Of a stretch of DNA of 30,824 bases, positions 10,801 through 20,715 are shown piece by piece. Under the pieces are notes generated by a model. That model was not told the origin of the DNA, did not search any database, and worked only from the letters and a program-made list of their open reading frames with translations. Position 1 is the first letter of the stretch. Each line of letters begins with the position of its first letter. Position numbers and translations under genes: made by a program. The stretch is from the NCBI GenBank assembly GCA_015478945.1, contig JABUQX010088121.1:1-30824 (forward strand), in the 5' to 3' direction. This stretch comes from Trachelipus rathkii (taxonomy: Eukaryota > Arthropoda > Malacostraca > Isopoda > Trachelipodidae).

Positions 10801-11450
10801 AGGAATGAGCAAGGAAGGATTTCACAGCAGCTTTGCTAAACTCGGCAAAGATCCCACGTCCGCACCTGCCAAGTATTTTCGACAGATGCGACTTTTATCG
10901 CTGTTAGAATAGTTTCGCTTTCGAAGCGATGGAAGCTTGAATACAAAAAGTGAAGGATTTCAGTCGAGCGTCGTACACCGTTCCGCGATTAAGCATCGGA
11001 AAATCTGTCACAAAATGTTGTCTAACTTCTAAGTATCAGGTAAATTGTTTAATGACTGAAACGTCTCTCCAAAGCGGACTAGCAAATGATTCATTATGGA
11101 TCAAGTTGATGTGCGTTGAACCGTTCTTTCGAAGTTCTGCGGATTAACACTGCGGGTATGCGCAGTATGATCTCACCGCGTTTAAAGTGCATTTTTTCTT
11201 ATCATGTCGCAATCAGCAAATCAGGCGCACGTTTCAGATGCGATTAGCTTCTCCGCTTAGGTTCATTAGCGAACGTTTTTTGTAAGTCACTATTGGACTC
11301 GGCCCACACTGATTGCAAGTTATTGTTGCAGGGCAATTTTGTGTTTCAGGTAGATTAGGGGGATGACTTTGTGCATACTAAAGTGACTTCTTTTGCCAAG
11401 CATTGCTAAGATAAGAGAGTGCGCTAAGGAGTTCATTCATTACATTTCAG
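10801..11450. other. moderate-GC unassigned DNA
   Basis: More complex than the AT-rich flanks and probably old transposon sequence. The 65-codon plus frame (10950-11147) has no recognisable motif. A short palindrome CGCTTTCGAAGCG lies at about 10917-10929. No gene can be supported. Confidence 0.4.
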
Positions 11451-12830
11451 GCTGACAAGAAACTCTCATTTGCTGATTTCCAGCAAGATGCCCCCTTAAT
11501 GATGCAAGTCTGTCCCATTCTTGGTGGAATTGCTCAGCCCAAGCCCATCAAAATTGACTATTAAGGCTCCGAAAGACAGCATTCACTATCTTATAATGAG
11601 ATAACCCTCTCACTTCAATGCATTCTGGAATCTTGAGCGGAATCTGGATCATGAATTGAACATAGAGACTGCTTGCTAAACAGTGTGTAAATGTCTTTCA
11701 AAAAATATAAAAAAACCTTTTGACCGATTTTATTCCCAGCGAGGGCTGCTGATAGGCGACGACAATATATGTGCTCTACAGCTCCTCTAAAGCTTCTTTG
11801 TTTGCCTTTTTCGAAAGCCTTTTTCTATACACCTCCAATCTTTTCCAGCCATATGTAGAAGCACCACCATCAATCCAAAAGCAATAATTTTATCATAATT
11901 TAAATCAAGATCAGTCAGCTCCTTATCAATAGCATTTGTAATAGTTTTCTGCTTTTCAGTTGGGTATTTTAACAATTGACCCGACAAGAACTTTTCTACG
12001 GGATTTTTACCCTCCACTACTCTAAGACAATTATACGTCAGGCCTCCATTTCCATTTCGGTTAGAAGAGTGCCGCTCATCTGCTTAAACGGAAACGTTCT
12101 TGTTTTTCGAATTGTTTTTTTCAACTCATCTTTCCAAAACTTTGCCCATACATAACAGAAGTTTCACCGGCAGTGTCCTTGCTGCTGTAACTCGACCTAT
12201 CACTACTGATCTTGATCTTGTTCTCCATGTTTTAAAAATCAATCAATTGCAATTTGTTCAAAATACTTATCAATTAAACTCTAGATTATTTATAGTAGGA
12301 GTAAGCCCTACTTCTTCCTTACCAAAAAATAACAACACCTCGCAAAAAGTATTTTTAAACCCTTTCCTATGTAATCTTTTTTCAACTTTCACTCTGCTGA
12401 ACAGATTTGCAGCGTGAATCCGGTTTCGTTCATAAGCCATGCTCTCCTGAGGTTAATCCATTATCGTACACTTATAAGTGTGAGCTGACGAGTAGTTCAA
12501 TGCTTCTCTTAAATTTCCCATTTTCCTAAGAGCTTTTTTTGACAGAGTGGTAATGGATACTATGAATAATGATACCCCACCTGTCTTTTGCAGAACATTT
12601 GCATCATTTTTTATATTTTGGCACAGTTTACAAAATGCGCCTCGTTTTTCTATCCCTGTTGTCAGCCAAACGATTATATTCTGTCCCCATTGTTATTGTT
12701 AGTAGCGTATTTTGTCAGTGATTGTCCGCTCAGTTTTTACTAGCGTCCTGCTGCCTCGCTACTTGAAGATAAGAGTCTATTGTTCTCCTCATGATCCCGA
12801 AAAGAAAAGAGGTACCTATGAAAAGGTTAA
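11450..12830 (-). mobile_element. hAT-family transposase relic with N-terminal zinc finger
   Basis: Reading the minus strand from right to left, hAT blocks appear in the expected order. About 12793-12757 gives MRRTIDSYLQVA, a common type of hAT N-terminus. About 12671-12611 gives WLTTGIEKRGAFCKLCQNIK, a BED/TTF-like zinc-finger half with the C..C pair, followed by TLSKKALRKMGNLREALNY. From 12017 an open frame of 76 codons includes VEKFLSGQLLKYP and DLDLNYDKIIAFG. A one-base shift then gives DGGAST...G, matching the hAT core FG.DGA....G. About 11766-11722 gives CRRLSAALAGNKIG, like the C.aHRL.L block. At least three frameshifts and several stops show it is dead. The C-terminal dimerisation motif was not seen on this strand. 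The N-terminal style recalls the KIAA1586/ZBED-like hAT branch, which is inference. Confidence 0.72.
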
Positions 12831-12844
12831 GAAAAAAGATAAGC

Positions 12845-12882
12845 CCACACACAACACACACACACACACAACACACACATAA
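12845..12882. repeat. (CA)n microsatellite
   Basis: CACACA repeats with AACAC interruptions. They lie immediately outside the N-terminal end of the minus-strand hAT relic. Confidence 0.9.
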
Positions 12883-12894
12883 AAAATATATAGT

Positions 12895-13110
12895 GAGCTA
12901 TAGAGGATAGTAGTATATATAGCCTACCTATCACACCTACTATACTACCGCGTCACTACTATACCTACCAATCATACTACCTACCTATCACCTACTACCC
13001 GCCGTGATATATATATAGGTATAGGATATATAAGATATAGTATAAATAATGAGTAAGATACCTCACCCGTCGAGTATAATATATATATATTATAAAGTAT
13101 GATATGTGCA
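12895..13110. repeat. CTAC/CTATC-rich degenerate repeat plus AT tract
   Basis: From about 12925 to 13010 the sequence is built of ACCTA, CTACT and ACTACC words with no clean period. It is flanked on both sides by GATATA/TATATA-type sequence. GATAG-rich sequence on the left (12900-12920) and right (13015-13045) is partly complementary to the CTATC words in the middle. Confidence 0.6.
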
Positions 13111-13189
13111 TTAATTGTTATTATATATAAAACTTGTGTTTTTTTAAGAAAGTCTGATAATTAAAATCTAATAATTATTTTTTTTTACG

Positions 13190-14770
13190 GCATCCATGTC
13201 TTCTCTCTCAGGGCTCTCCCCACGCAATCTTTCCATCTTCCCCGTCGGCTTGCCTCTCGTCCCTTACTCCCTCCACTTTCCACCACCACCTTCTACTCGC
13301 GACTCTGTCTTCCGGCATCCTTTACTAGTATGCCCCCCACGCATCGTCATCTCTCGAATCTATCCTGTCTTGACAGGGTTCACTTCTACTAAGATCCTCT
13401 CCCGAACTTTTTCGTTTCTCACTTTATCTCTTTTGGTCATTCCCAGCTGAAGATCTCCACACCTTCATTTCAGCAGCTTCAATCCTTTTGTCCTCTCTTG
13501 TTGTTATGCTCCATGTTTCTGCTCCAGTATGTCAATGGTGGGGTATCAGAATGCTATCAAATTATAATGCTTCTTCACTTTTATATCCGATGCACGCCTG
13601 GATCGCTTCGATAATTGGAATACAACGCTGACTGCAGTGTTTGTTTCGTATTTTTCCATTCTTGCCGTCCACTTCCCGTATACATCCTCCCTTGCTTGTA
13701 AATACGCCACCCAAGTATATATCTTGATCTACATTCTTAAATCTTTCGTCAACCTCCACGCTCAACATTTCTCCCTCATTCCCTCTACTCACAATCATTA
13801 TCACTGTCTTTCGTAAATCATCTCTAAACCAATGTCCTTCAAATTTCTGTCAAAACTTTCCAAAGAAGTCCTCTCAATACTCCCTCTCCCAACCCCAACA
13901 GGCCAATCATCCGCGATTACACCATTAATATCACCATTACCCAGATTCGGAAAATTCCTCTTTAACCTTTCTGATTACTATATCTAAGTAAGATATAAAG
14001 AGTAAGGGAGACAGCCGACACTACCCTGTCTGACTCCCGTCCCCACCTCAAACCATTTCTCATTTTTACATCCTGGTTCTCACTTTACACTCACAAACGC
14101 ATATACAAGCTTATTTAGTTGCTCTCCTCAGTTTGCCTCACTCCGCTCACTTCCACCCAACAGCCTCCAAAGTTAAGCTCTGGTACCGAGTCCAAATGCC
14201 TTTCTTAGGTCCAAGAGATATATATATCATTTTATAAATTATGAACTATTTCTCCAACACTATTCTCAAAGCAAACAACAGATCCAAGGACTCGCATGCC
14301 GGCTGTCTGTAACCATATTGTTCCATCCGCCAAGCTGTATCGTCGGATCACGTCTCTTAATCTTCTTTAAAATCCTTTCGTGCCACTTTCGCCTATATGG
14401 TCCAATAAAGCTATTCCTCTATAGTTCCTACATCTCCAGAGTACGACATTTTCCGCTTGATAAATGGGCAGATAAGCAAAACTATTCTCCCCCATCCCCT
14501 TACCGGCGAACTCTACCACCCCGGCGCAAGTCAATATTTAGTTAAAAAAGTTCCACTATTCTCTTCGTGTCAATTCTGTCTCCTCCATGTCCTTTATCAA
14601 CATCGGTATCAGCGAATTCCCATCTTCGCCCCGGCACCGGTTTTTCATTTCTTCATTTGACAAAGCCTAATCTATTCTCACCATTCGTTATCGGATTCGA
14701 CCGCCTTCCATCTCCGATCTCCCACAGTAGTACGCGGTCACTCTTCCACATTCCTCCCTCATCTAACATT
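13190..14770 (-). mobile_element. non-LTR retrotransposon relic: reverse transcriptase and C-terminus (RTE-like)
   Basis: The minus strand carries RT landmarks in order. NEEMKNRC...GEDG lies near 14660-14600, and RCRNYRGIALLDHIGES near 14440-14395 (the family's YRGI.L block). A degraded LGPKKGIW block follows near 14210-14190, where D.EKAFD is usual. WFEVGTGVRQGSV lies near 14060-14020, and VIADDW near 13920-13903 carries the catalytic ADD pair. The 80-codon open stretch 13804-13562 includes MIVSRGNEGEML and YLGGVFTSKGGCIREVDG, typical of the region after the active site. Next come GAETWSITTRED (about 13525-13490), a RWWGHTSK-like block near 13350, and GRWKDCVGRAL near 13235-13200. This GAETW/RW.D.V tail is typical of RTE-like and related LINEs. 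Numerous stops and frameshifts make it inactive. The endonuclease end was not found. Confidence 0.82.
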
Positions 14771-14799
14771 TAGGATAAGTTCTCCAAAATAATTCAGTC

Positions 14800-14802
14800 C
14801 AC

Positions 14803-14838
<36 letters not shown>

Positions 14839-14845
14839 GCTCAGT
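14800..14845. repeat. (CT)n microsatellite
   Basis: CTCTCT repeats with one TTCTC interruption, at the upstream (5' for the element) edge of the minus-strand LINE relic. Confidence 0.95.
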
Positions 14846-14975
14846 TTATAAATTATATTATATATATAGCTATATATAGGTGTATAATATATATATATAT
14901 GGTATATATATAATATATATAATATATATAATATTAATATATATATTATATATATATATATTATATATATATGAG
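14846..14975. repeat. (AT)n tract
   Basis: TATATA/ATAATAT dinucleotide repeats with minor GG interruptions. Confidence 0.92.
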
Positions 14976-15282
14976 ATCATGGAAAAAAATAACACTAAGA
15001 ACTATATATTAACTACGGCACTCTTTACCTAATAGACCTTCTCCGAAAGAAATTTCTTTAGCAATACCTATTTTTAACATAACCTTTAAGACGTTCACGG
15101 ATTTTCTCAGAAGTCAGAATTGAAAGCTTTGTTATTTTATGGCCATATCTAGCCAATTGTGTCCATGCATTCTGGCTGATTTGATTATTTATGGCTTGAT
15201 AATATAGATTTAAACATACTTTTTATTATTTATTTGCTGTATTTGTGTAATTTACGACAAAAAATTTAATTCCGTAGAAATG
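14976..15282. other. unassigned AT-rich segment beside the G-tract repeat
   Basis: No frame is open for long on either strand. On the minus strand this is the sequence that would lie just inside the G-tract terminus at 15283-15377, so it may be the interior of that element. No domain is recognisable. Confidence 0.35.
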
Positions 15283-15380
15283 ACCCGGGGGGGCACTCGG
15301 CTGTCTCCGGGGGGGCAATGCCCCCCCCCCCCCCCCCCCCCCCCACGCCGAAGTATGCCTGAAAGAAACAACTGGTCCCA
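15283..15380 (-). repeat. G-tract dispersed repeat, copy 2, with a 24-C run
   Basis: On the + strand there are two runs of seven G (15287-15293 and 15309-15315), then CAATG, then 24 consecutive C (15321-15344), then ACGCCGAAG, then CTGAAAGAAACAACTGG. The last word is the reverse complement of the one at the start of the 9950-10010 copy. The layout resembles a hAT-like terminus in which GGCATTGCCCCCCC-type sequence follows the end. The homopolymer length may be unstable or a sequencing artefact. Confidence 0.65.
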
Positions 15381-15689
15381 AACCATTCATTGAATGGACA
15401 CACTTGACCTAGGGTTTGCACACTAGTCATGTCTCTCTATAAAACACCACCTTCGCTCCCTTAATTGGTTTTTAAAGACTGACCAGCAAGTATAAAATTT
15501 AATCTCTTAATTTTAATATTTACTCTCCAACCTCCGTCCTGCCCTACGAGTTTTTTTGCCACTTTAATCAGGCCGATTTGTTGAGCCTTGCGTCGCGCTT
15601 AACACTAACTATAAATCGAGTGACGTGTTTTGACTCTCGGTGACGCTGTAGTTTCGCCGGGCCAGAAAGGGGGAACTAATCGTTGTTGA
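15381..15689. other. unassigned DNA upstream of the Jockey-like relic
   Basis: Moderate GC, with stops in all frames. It could hold the decayed endonuclease end of the plus-strand retrotransposon that becomes readable at about 15690, but I cannot recognise endonuclease motifs in it. Confidence 0.35.
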
Positions 15690-17345
15690 TGGGATGAGCA
15701 GGTTCATTCCATTCTCAACTAAATTTTTTCTCCATAATCCATGGTTCGATCGTACTTGTTCTCTGCCATTCAGGCTATAGACAGTTGTATCGGAATGCGA
15801 AAGAAATGTCTCATTCTCCGTATCGAGCTCTCGGCTAATTTTAGGTTCAGACAGAAATCTTGCAGGAGTACTCGTTCGGAACGAGCCAAAGAGCTTTCAT
15901 CAAACGAAGCGCGGCTAACCTCCTAGGTTCTGTTACTGAAAATCTTTCTGGCCTCTTGCCCCAAAAAACATCGTCTTAACAGACTTCGTGTAAATCTGCC
16001 TTCCGTCCTGTTTATTCGTATCTGACGCTTCTGTTGCCTAATCTCCAAGACTTGAAAAGGCCAATCGTCTGTGGTCTCTTATTTCTCGGTAACTAACCAT
16101 GGACGATTCTGGCATTCTCCTCCCCCTCCTATCAGGTGTCCTATGGGTGTCCTAGCCATATTGTCTGTGATTACATTTTGATCGGATGCCAATGTGAACT
16201 CCTGGAAATCTAAGAACGTTAGAGGGCGGGTGGACTGGATGGCGTTCCTTCCCCTGAATTATTGAGGAATGTGCCTCCATCTGACCCCGCCCCTCGATTC
16301 AACTATATCTCTATGTCCAAAACTACACTTCCCTCAGTGCTTGAAGGGTGGCACACGGTCCAAACACATTTGCTTCAACTCATTTCAGATTCTGCGTTGC
16401 CCCTTGTACTTTCTAGAAGTTGGCCTCTCGTCTTAATCTTTCCGAATTCTATTCTCGCTGATCTGGATAGGCTTTCCGGGTGGGGTCGTCGTCTCAACCT
16501 TGTGAAAATGAATTCTTTTAAAAACTCAACTTCTACAAATCTCCTCTCCTAAAAACACCCTCCCGTCCAACCTTTCCCTAATCTCTTCGACGCGCTTCCT
16601 CTCTCGTCTCTCCCCGCTTGCACAATGATAAACATCCCTTGGCCCTTACACCATAACACAAAAACTGTTCTTGCGCAAACCCCCTCCACCATCACAACGG
16701 CTCTGCTAGGGCGCCCTCAAAACGAACACCCGGTCGCAGCTTCGCGTTAGACTGCGCAGACTCTTTCTCTCCCCCCTCTTTCCTCACATTGCGCGCCCCC
16801 AAAAAGCCCCGCGCCTTATTACACAGGGCCATCATTCCGCCCCTCTCGTCATGCGCACGTCCTGCCTCTCATATCTGCGGGCGGGCTCTCCCGTCTCACC
16901 CCCGGCCTTCTTGACAGGGCTCGCGACGCAAACACTCCAACACACGACCCCCTTCTGTAGTAAACATGCTTCCTACTTTCCACTTCTCTTGACCCTCTAA
17001 CTTTGCGGCGGGATGTTGGTGCTTTATCTTACTTTTCTATAGGTACCACAGGCAGGTGCATCGAGCAGAAGGCTTGGCACTCGGCGTACCACCACCTTTA
17101 ACGAGACGCGCCCTCGTAAACCTAGGCGGGTGACTTGTCTGCGCACGAGTTTTTGTGGATCTTCGGTAAATCCAGGCTAGTTCGCTGCGGCTCTTCCTTC
17201 TTTCCTTTTCACCCTCTGTGTTTCTTACTTCTTCTTCATTCTTCTATCTTCTTCTCCTTCTCATCATCTGTCACCTGCTGAATTTAATCTTCATCACTTC
17301 AAAGCTTGCGATCTGTGCCTCATCTGCGTAATTTGCGTTAAGTGA
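15690..17345 (+). mobile_element. Jockey/CR1-like non-LTR retrotransposon relic with deleted RT core
   Basis: The plus strand holds, in order, recognisable parts of the ORF2 of an arthropod Jockey/CR1-like LINE. The pre-RT linker lies at about 15700-15960 (FFLHNPWFDRTCSSAIQA, then a CKSVLR-like block and SFWPLA). The early RT lies at about 16090-16370 (DDSGI, and the PSVLEGWHT stretch within the open frame 16262-16552). The frame then jumps straight to ADLDRLSGWGRRLNLVKMN (about 16460-16510), which normally follows the catalytic FADD by some tens of residues. Later blocks include MINIPWPLHHN near 16625, LDRARDANTPTHDPLL near 16910-16955, LTLRRDVGALSYFYRY near 17000-17045, and SPAEFNLHHFK near 17270-17300. 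The palm motifs, including the catalytic aspartates, are absent, so an internal deletion is inferred. Frameshifts are frequent. Confidence 0.78.
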
Positions 17346-17409
17346 GAACTTCTGAGGCGTGTGCAACACCCCCTCCTTGAATTAGGCTTTGCCCGTGAGC
17401 CGGGTGGGA

Positions 17410-17565
17410 CAACTGTAAATATATATTATAAATATATAGGTATATATATATAGTATAATATTACTATATATAATATATATATGTAGATATTATATTGTAA
17501 TATATATATTGTATATATATAAAGTAAATATAATATATAATAATATATATATATTACAGTTTTTT
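17410..17565. repeat. (AT)n tract
   Basis: TATATA-rich dinucleotide repeats separating two LINE relics. A T9 run ends the block. Confidence 0.9.
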
Positions 17566-17569
17566 TTTT

Positions 17570-17690
17570 GCTGCCAAGGATATCGCGTTCTAGCCACCTA
17601 GGGCCGCTCTCATATTCGCCGCCGCTAGGCTTGCCCTAGTTTGCCTAGTGTTAAGATGGCTCTGTCTCTACCACACACAAAACACAACAT
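17570..17690. other. short GC-rich unassigned segment
   Basis: CCTAGGGCCGCTCTC- and CGCCGCCGCTAGGC-containing sequence, noticeably GC-rich. It could be the downstream part of the following minus-strand RT fragment, but no motif is readable. Confidence 0.3.
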
Positions 17691-18350
17691 CATCTCGCCA
17701 CGTATAATAGGTAGAACCCCTCCACTCGGTGCCTTTCCATTCTCCGATGCATTCTAACGACCGATCTCCGTGCCATCCCCATCTCTTAATTCTTTTATAA
17801 CCCATCCATTAACAAAAAATTCGATAACCATGGAGACATGACACATCCCTGCCTAACTCCGCTATTAATAATACACCAATCACTTTCGACACCATTTTAT
17901 TCTTACACACTCTTCACTATACGTCATACATGCGTGTTTTGATTCCATTCAGAAGTTAACCACCAACACCCATATTATTACTAACACCTGCTCATAGAGC
18001 CTTCCCTACTTAATCCTATCATACGCCCTGTTGCAAATCCATAAAACCTGAAAGGTACATTATTATTCTTCTCTCCCTTATCTTTCTCATCATTTTGTCA
18101 ACTGTAAAGATTTGATACCGAGCACATCCTCTACGCACTCCGTTCAAAGCGGCATTCTTGTTCTTCACCAGGTCAGTCCTTCAGTCACTCGGACGCAGCT
18201 CTTTTCGACCAAGAATGACCGAGCAGGTATAGGCTTCCCTGTACAGACACTCAATTTTAATACTAATCCCCCTATTAAATTCCTACAGTTCCCCTTATCT
18301 TCCCTTACCCTTATATCTTATATAATACTGCTCTCCTCCAATCCCTCGAA
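17690..18350 (-). mobile_element. second, distinct non-LTR reverse transcriptase fragment
   Basis: On the minus strand VDKMMRKIRERR (about 18100) leads into YLSGFMDLQQG (about 18050-18020), matching the RT palm block F.DLEKAYD in degraded form. It is followed by a degenerate region about 18000-17900. GVRQGCVMSPWLSNF lies near 17865-17820, then a frame-shifted LMDGL, as in RTs with GVRQGCVMSPWLFN.(F/Y)MDG. The catalytic FADD stretch expected next was not found before the GC-rich segment at 17570-17690. The wording (GCVMSPWL rather than GSVLSP) shows this is a different LINE family from the relic at 13190-14770. At least four stops and frame changes make it dead. The plus-strand 83-codon frame over part of it is a shadow. 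Confidence 0.7.
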
Positions 18351-18354
18351 TATA

Positions 18355-18715
18355 CTAATATAATACTAATATATATATTATATATATTAATAATATATAA
18401 TATATATATATATACAAGAATGATATATATATATAATATTTTAGTATATTTATTATAATTATAATATATATACTTTATATAACTATATATATATATATTT
18501 ATATATATATATATATATACAATATATATATATATGTAATATAATATATATAACACTATATATATAGTTTAAAAATAATAAGATATATATATATATATAT
18601 ATATATACTTATATATATTATATATATTTATATATAATATATATATATATATTATATATGTGTAAGCATATATATAATATATAATATAAGGAAATATAAT
18701 AATATATAATATCGT

Positions 18716-18746
<31 letters not shown>

Positions 18747-18748
18747 GT
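18355..18748. repeat. (AT)n satellite-like tract
   Basis: Nearly 400 bases of TATATA with occasional ACA, AGTA and GTGTAAG interruptions. Three overlapping minus-strand Tyr/Ile frames are repeat translations. Confidence 0.95.
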
Positions 18749-19348
18749 AGCCAATAAGCATTTTAAAATTGGAGACAATCGACACAGAGTCAGCCCACTT
18801 CATGAAAAAACTTCTATTTCTCTGTAACTGAAAAAAAACTTTATTGCTCACCTATGCAATATTTATGTTTACACAATAACGCATAACAAATATTCGACAT
18901 TTTAAAGAAATAATTGAATAAATTTTTGAAACAAAACAGTTTTAAAAAATTAACTCTTGCGACACCTCCGATTTATGAACGAACACTAAATTTGCTTTCA
19001 TATGATCACAGTATATATATATTTCTAATTACATTCCTTATTACTTCTATACTTTGATCAGCAGCTTATGAATTTCAAAATAATACTTTGATATGATTTA
19101 TCACAAGAATATCTGTATATTATACATGATTTCAGGTTAACTAAATTTTATTTCAAAATAATCATAAAAATATTTTTAATGTAAAAAACTACAACATTTT
19201 GTAAAATATTGAAGGATAAAAAAATTAAAATATTTTTATTCATACAAACTTTGACATGTCATTTATTTTTAGGTATTAACATTTTTTAGTTAAAAGCTAA
19301 CAATCTATTTATATTACTAATCTGAGTTAAAATTCTATATCTTTAAAC
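18749..19348. other. unassigned AT-rich DNA
   Basis: Non-repetitive but very AT-rich, with no open frame of note and no recognisable motif. It ends at the CAGGGTTG-type terminus at 19349. Confidence 0.5.
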
Positions 19349-19571
19349 CAGGGTTGAGGTTTTTTTTTAATTTTTTTAGAAAAAAATAAATTTTTGCATT
19401 TTTTTTATTTTTTTAGAAAAAAATAAATTTTTGCTGATTTTTTTGATTTTTTTGATATTTTAGGCACAAATTGCTTTTATTAATTTATTTTAGATAAATT
19501 AGTAAATATCCTTCTTTATACATTGCAAGTAAATTAGTAAATATAATTATCAAATACGTTTAATTAGTTAT

Positions 19572-19602
19572 ATTAAATATATATATATATATATATTATA
19601 CC
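19572..19602. repeat. short (AT)n tract
   Basis: TATATATA run between the T-rich left end of the candidate hAT-like element and the GC-rich island. Confidence 0.9.
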
Positions 19603-20715
19603 CTATACTACCAGGCACCACGTGCGCCAGTGACACATACACGCGCCCTGCCTCCCCACACCTTGCGAAACACACATCTCACCGGCCCCGCCACACTCCG
19701 CAACGGCGCCGCACTCATTGCAGCACAACCCACCAAACCCATCTGCGCCACCGCGTCAGCAACTGGAACAAGCTTCGCTGCTCTCTTTATCGACGACGTG
19801 AGCGACCTAAGTGTGCTCCAGTTCGCCCCTTCCGGCACGGCCTACTGCAGGTACATACCGACCACCGCACTACGACGGCTCTTATCGCCGCCACTGCAAA
19901 GTGCTTGCAGTGCCGCCCATTTGCAGGTGGGTAGGTTATGGTCTGAGAGGATCGTCTATCGGGCCCGTACGAGTTGGACATTCTTTCTAATATATCCACC
20001 TCTTATTAGCTCAACCGCTCACGGTAAATATATATTACATAAGAACATCTATCGAACCCATATCGTGTGCCAATATCCCCCAATCATCTGAGACTTCTTT
20101 TCATCCTTAATGCTGGCAATGAAAATAACCACACAAGATACCCAATTGTGTGAAAGACTACCTTTTGACCGGTTACAAATTACGGACCTTCAAACCAATA
20201 GAATTATATGTGATATCCTGAAAATCGGTCCATAACAGATGCAACCTCCTTTCACGAACCCTCCACCGGACCCGCCGAAGCACTGCAAGATCGATCTATT
20301 GAGATTCAAATCACGCTCCACGGCACCCTTCGCCGACCATCATCTCAGCGCCTCCTAGCCAACGGCCCCCTACCGGTGTCAGGCTAGTCCATCCGTGCCA
20401 AGAGGGGTCAATACACGGTTTTGACGACCAGACCCATAAACCCCCCCGCGACCGTCGCGTATACGTACCAACACTTCGCTGTCATTTGCGCCCAACCTCC
20501 GAACCGTACTGCGAGGACCCCTCTCGCTGTACACTTGGCCTCACACCACTTCTGTTACAACCACGTTATCGCGGAAGGAATCCACCATTATATAATTCGT
20601 ATTGTTCCATAAATGTACTTTTCTGCGTACATCTTCAACACTTTCTATCCTTTCCTTTCCGCCTGACCCCTTGTGGTACGTTAATTTTGACGAGTATTAA
20701 CTACTACTACCTATA
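19603..20715. other. GC-rich island with overlapping open frames, origin unknown
   Basis: Base composition changes sharply to GC-rich from about 19605 to about 19980 and again around 20230-20580. A plus frame of 153 codons (19630-20091) is open, and so are two minus frames (19838-19608 and 19999-19787), as expected when GC-rich sequence has few stops. The plus translation is rich in Ala, Thr and Pro (for example ASATGTSFAALFIDDVSDL). The minus one has VADAVAQMGLVGCAAMSAA. None contains a domain I recognise. The island lies inside the inverted hAT-like ends. It may be a fragment of a GC-rich transposon gene or captured host sequence. Confidence 0.4.

Noticed and set aside
12100..12417. 105-codon plus-strand frame
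   Set aside because: It is antisense to the minus-strand hAT relic and has no recognisable domain.
13196..14773. Four plus-strand open frames (Pro/Ser/Leu-rich)
   Set aside because: They lie antisense to the minus-strand LINE relic, where RT motifs are clearly readable, and show no motifs themselves.
18112..18363. 83-codon plus-strand frame
   Set aside because: It is antisense to the minus-strand RT fragment at 17690-18350 and is a shadow.
18311..18851. Three overlapping Tyr/Ile-rich minus frames
   Set aside because: They are translations of (AT)n dinucleotide repeats.
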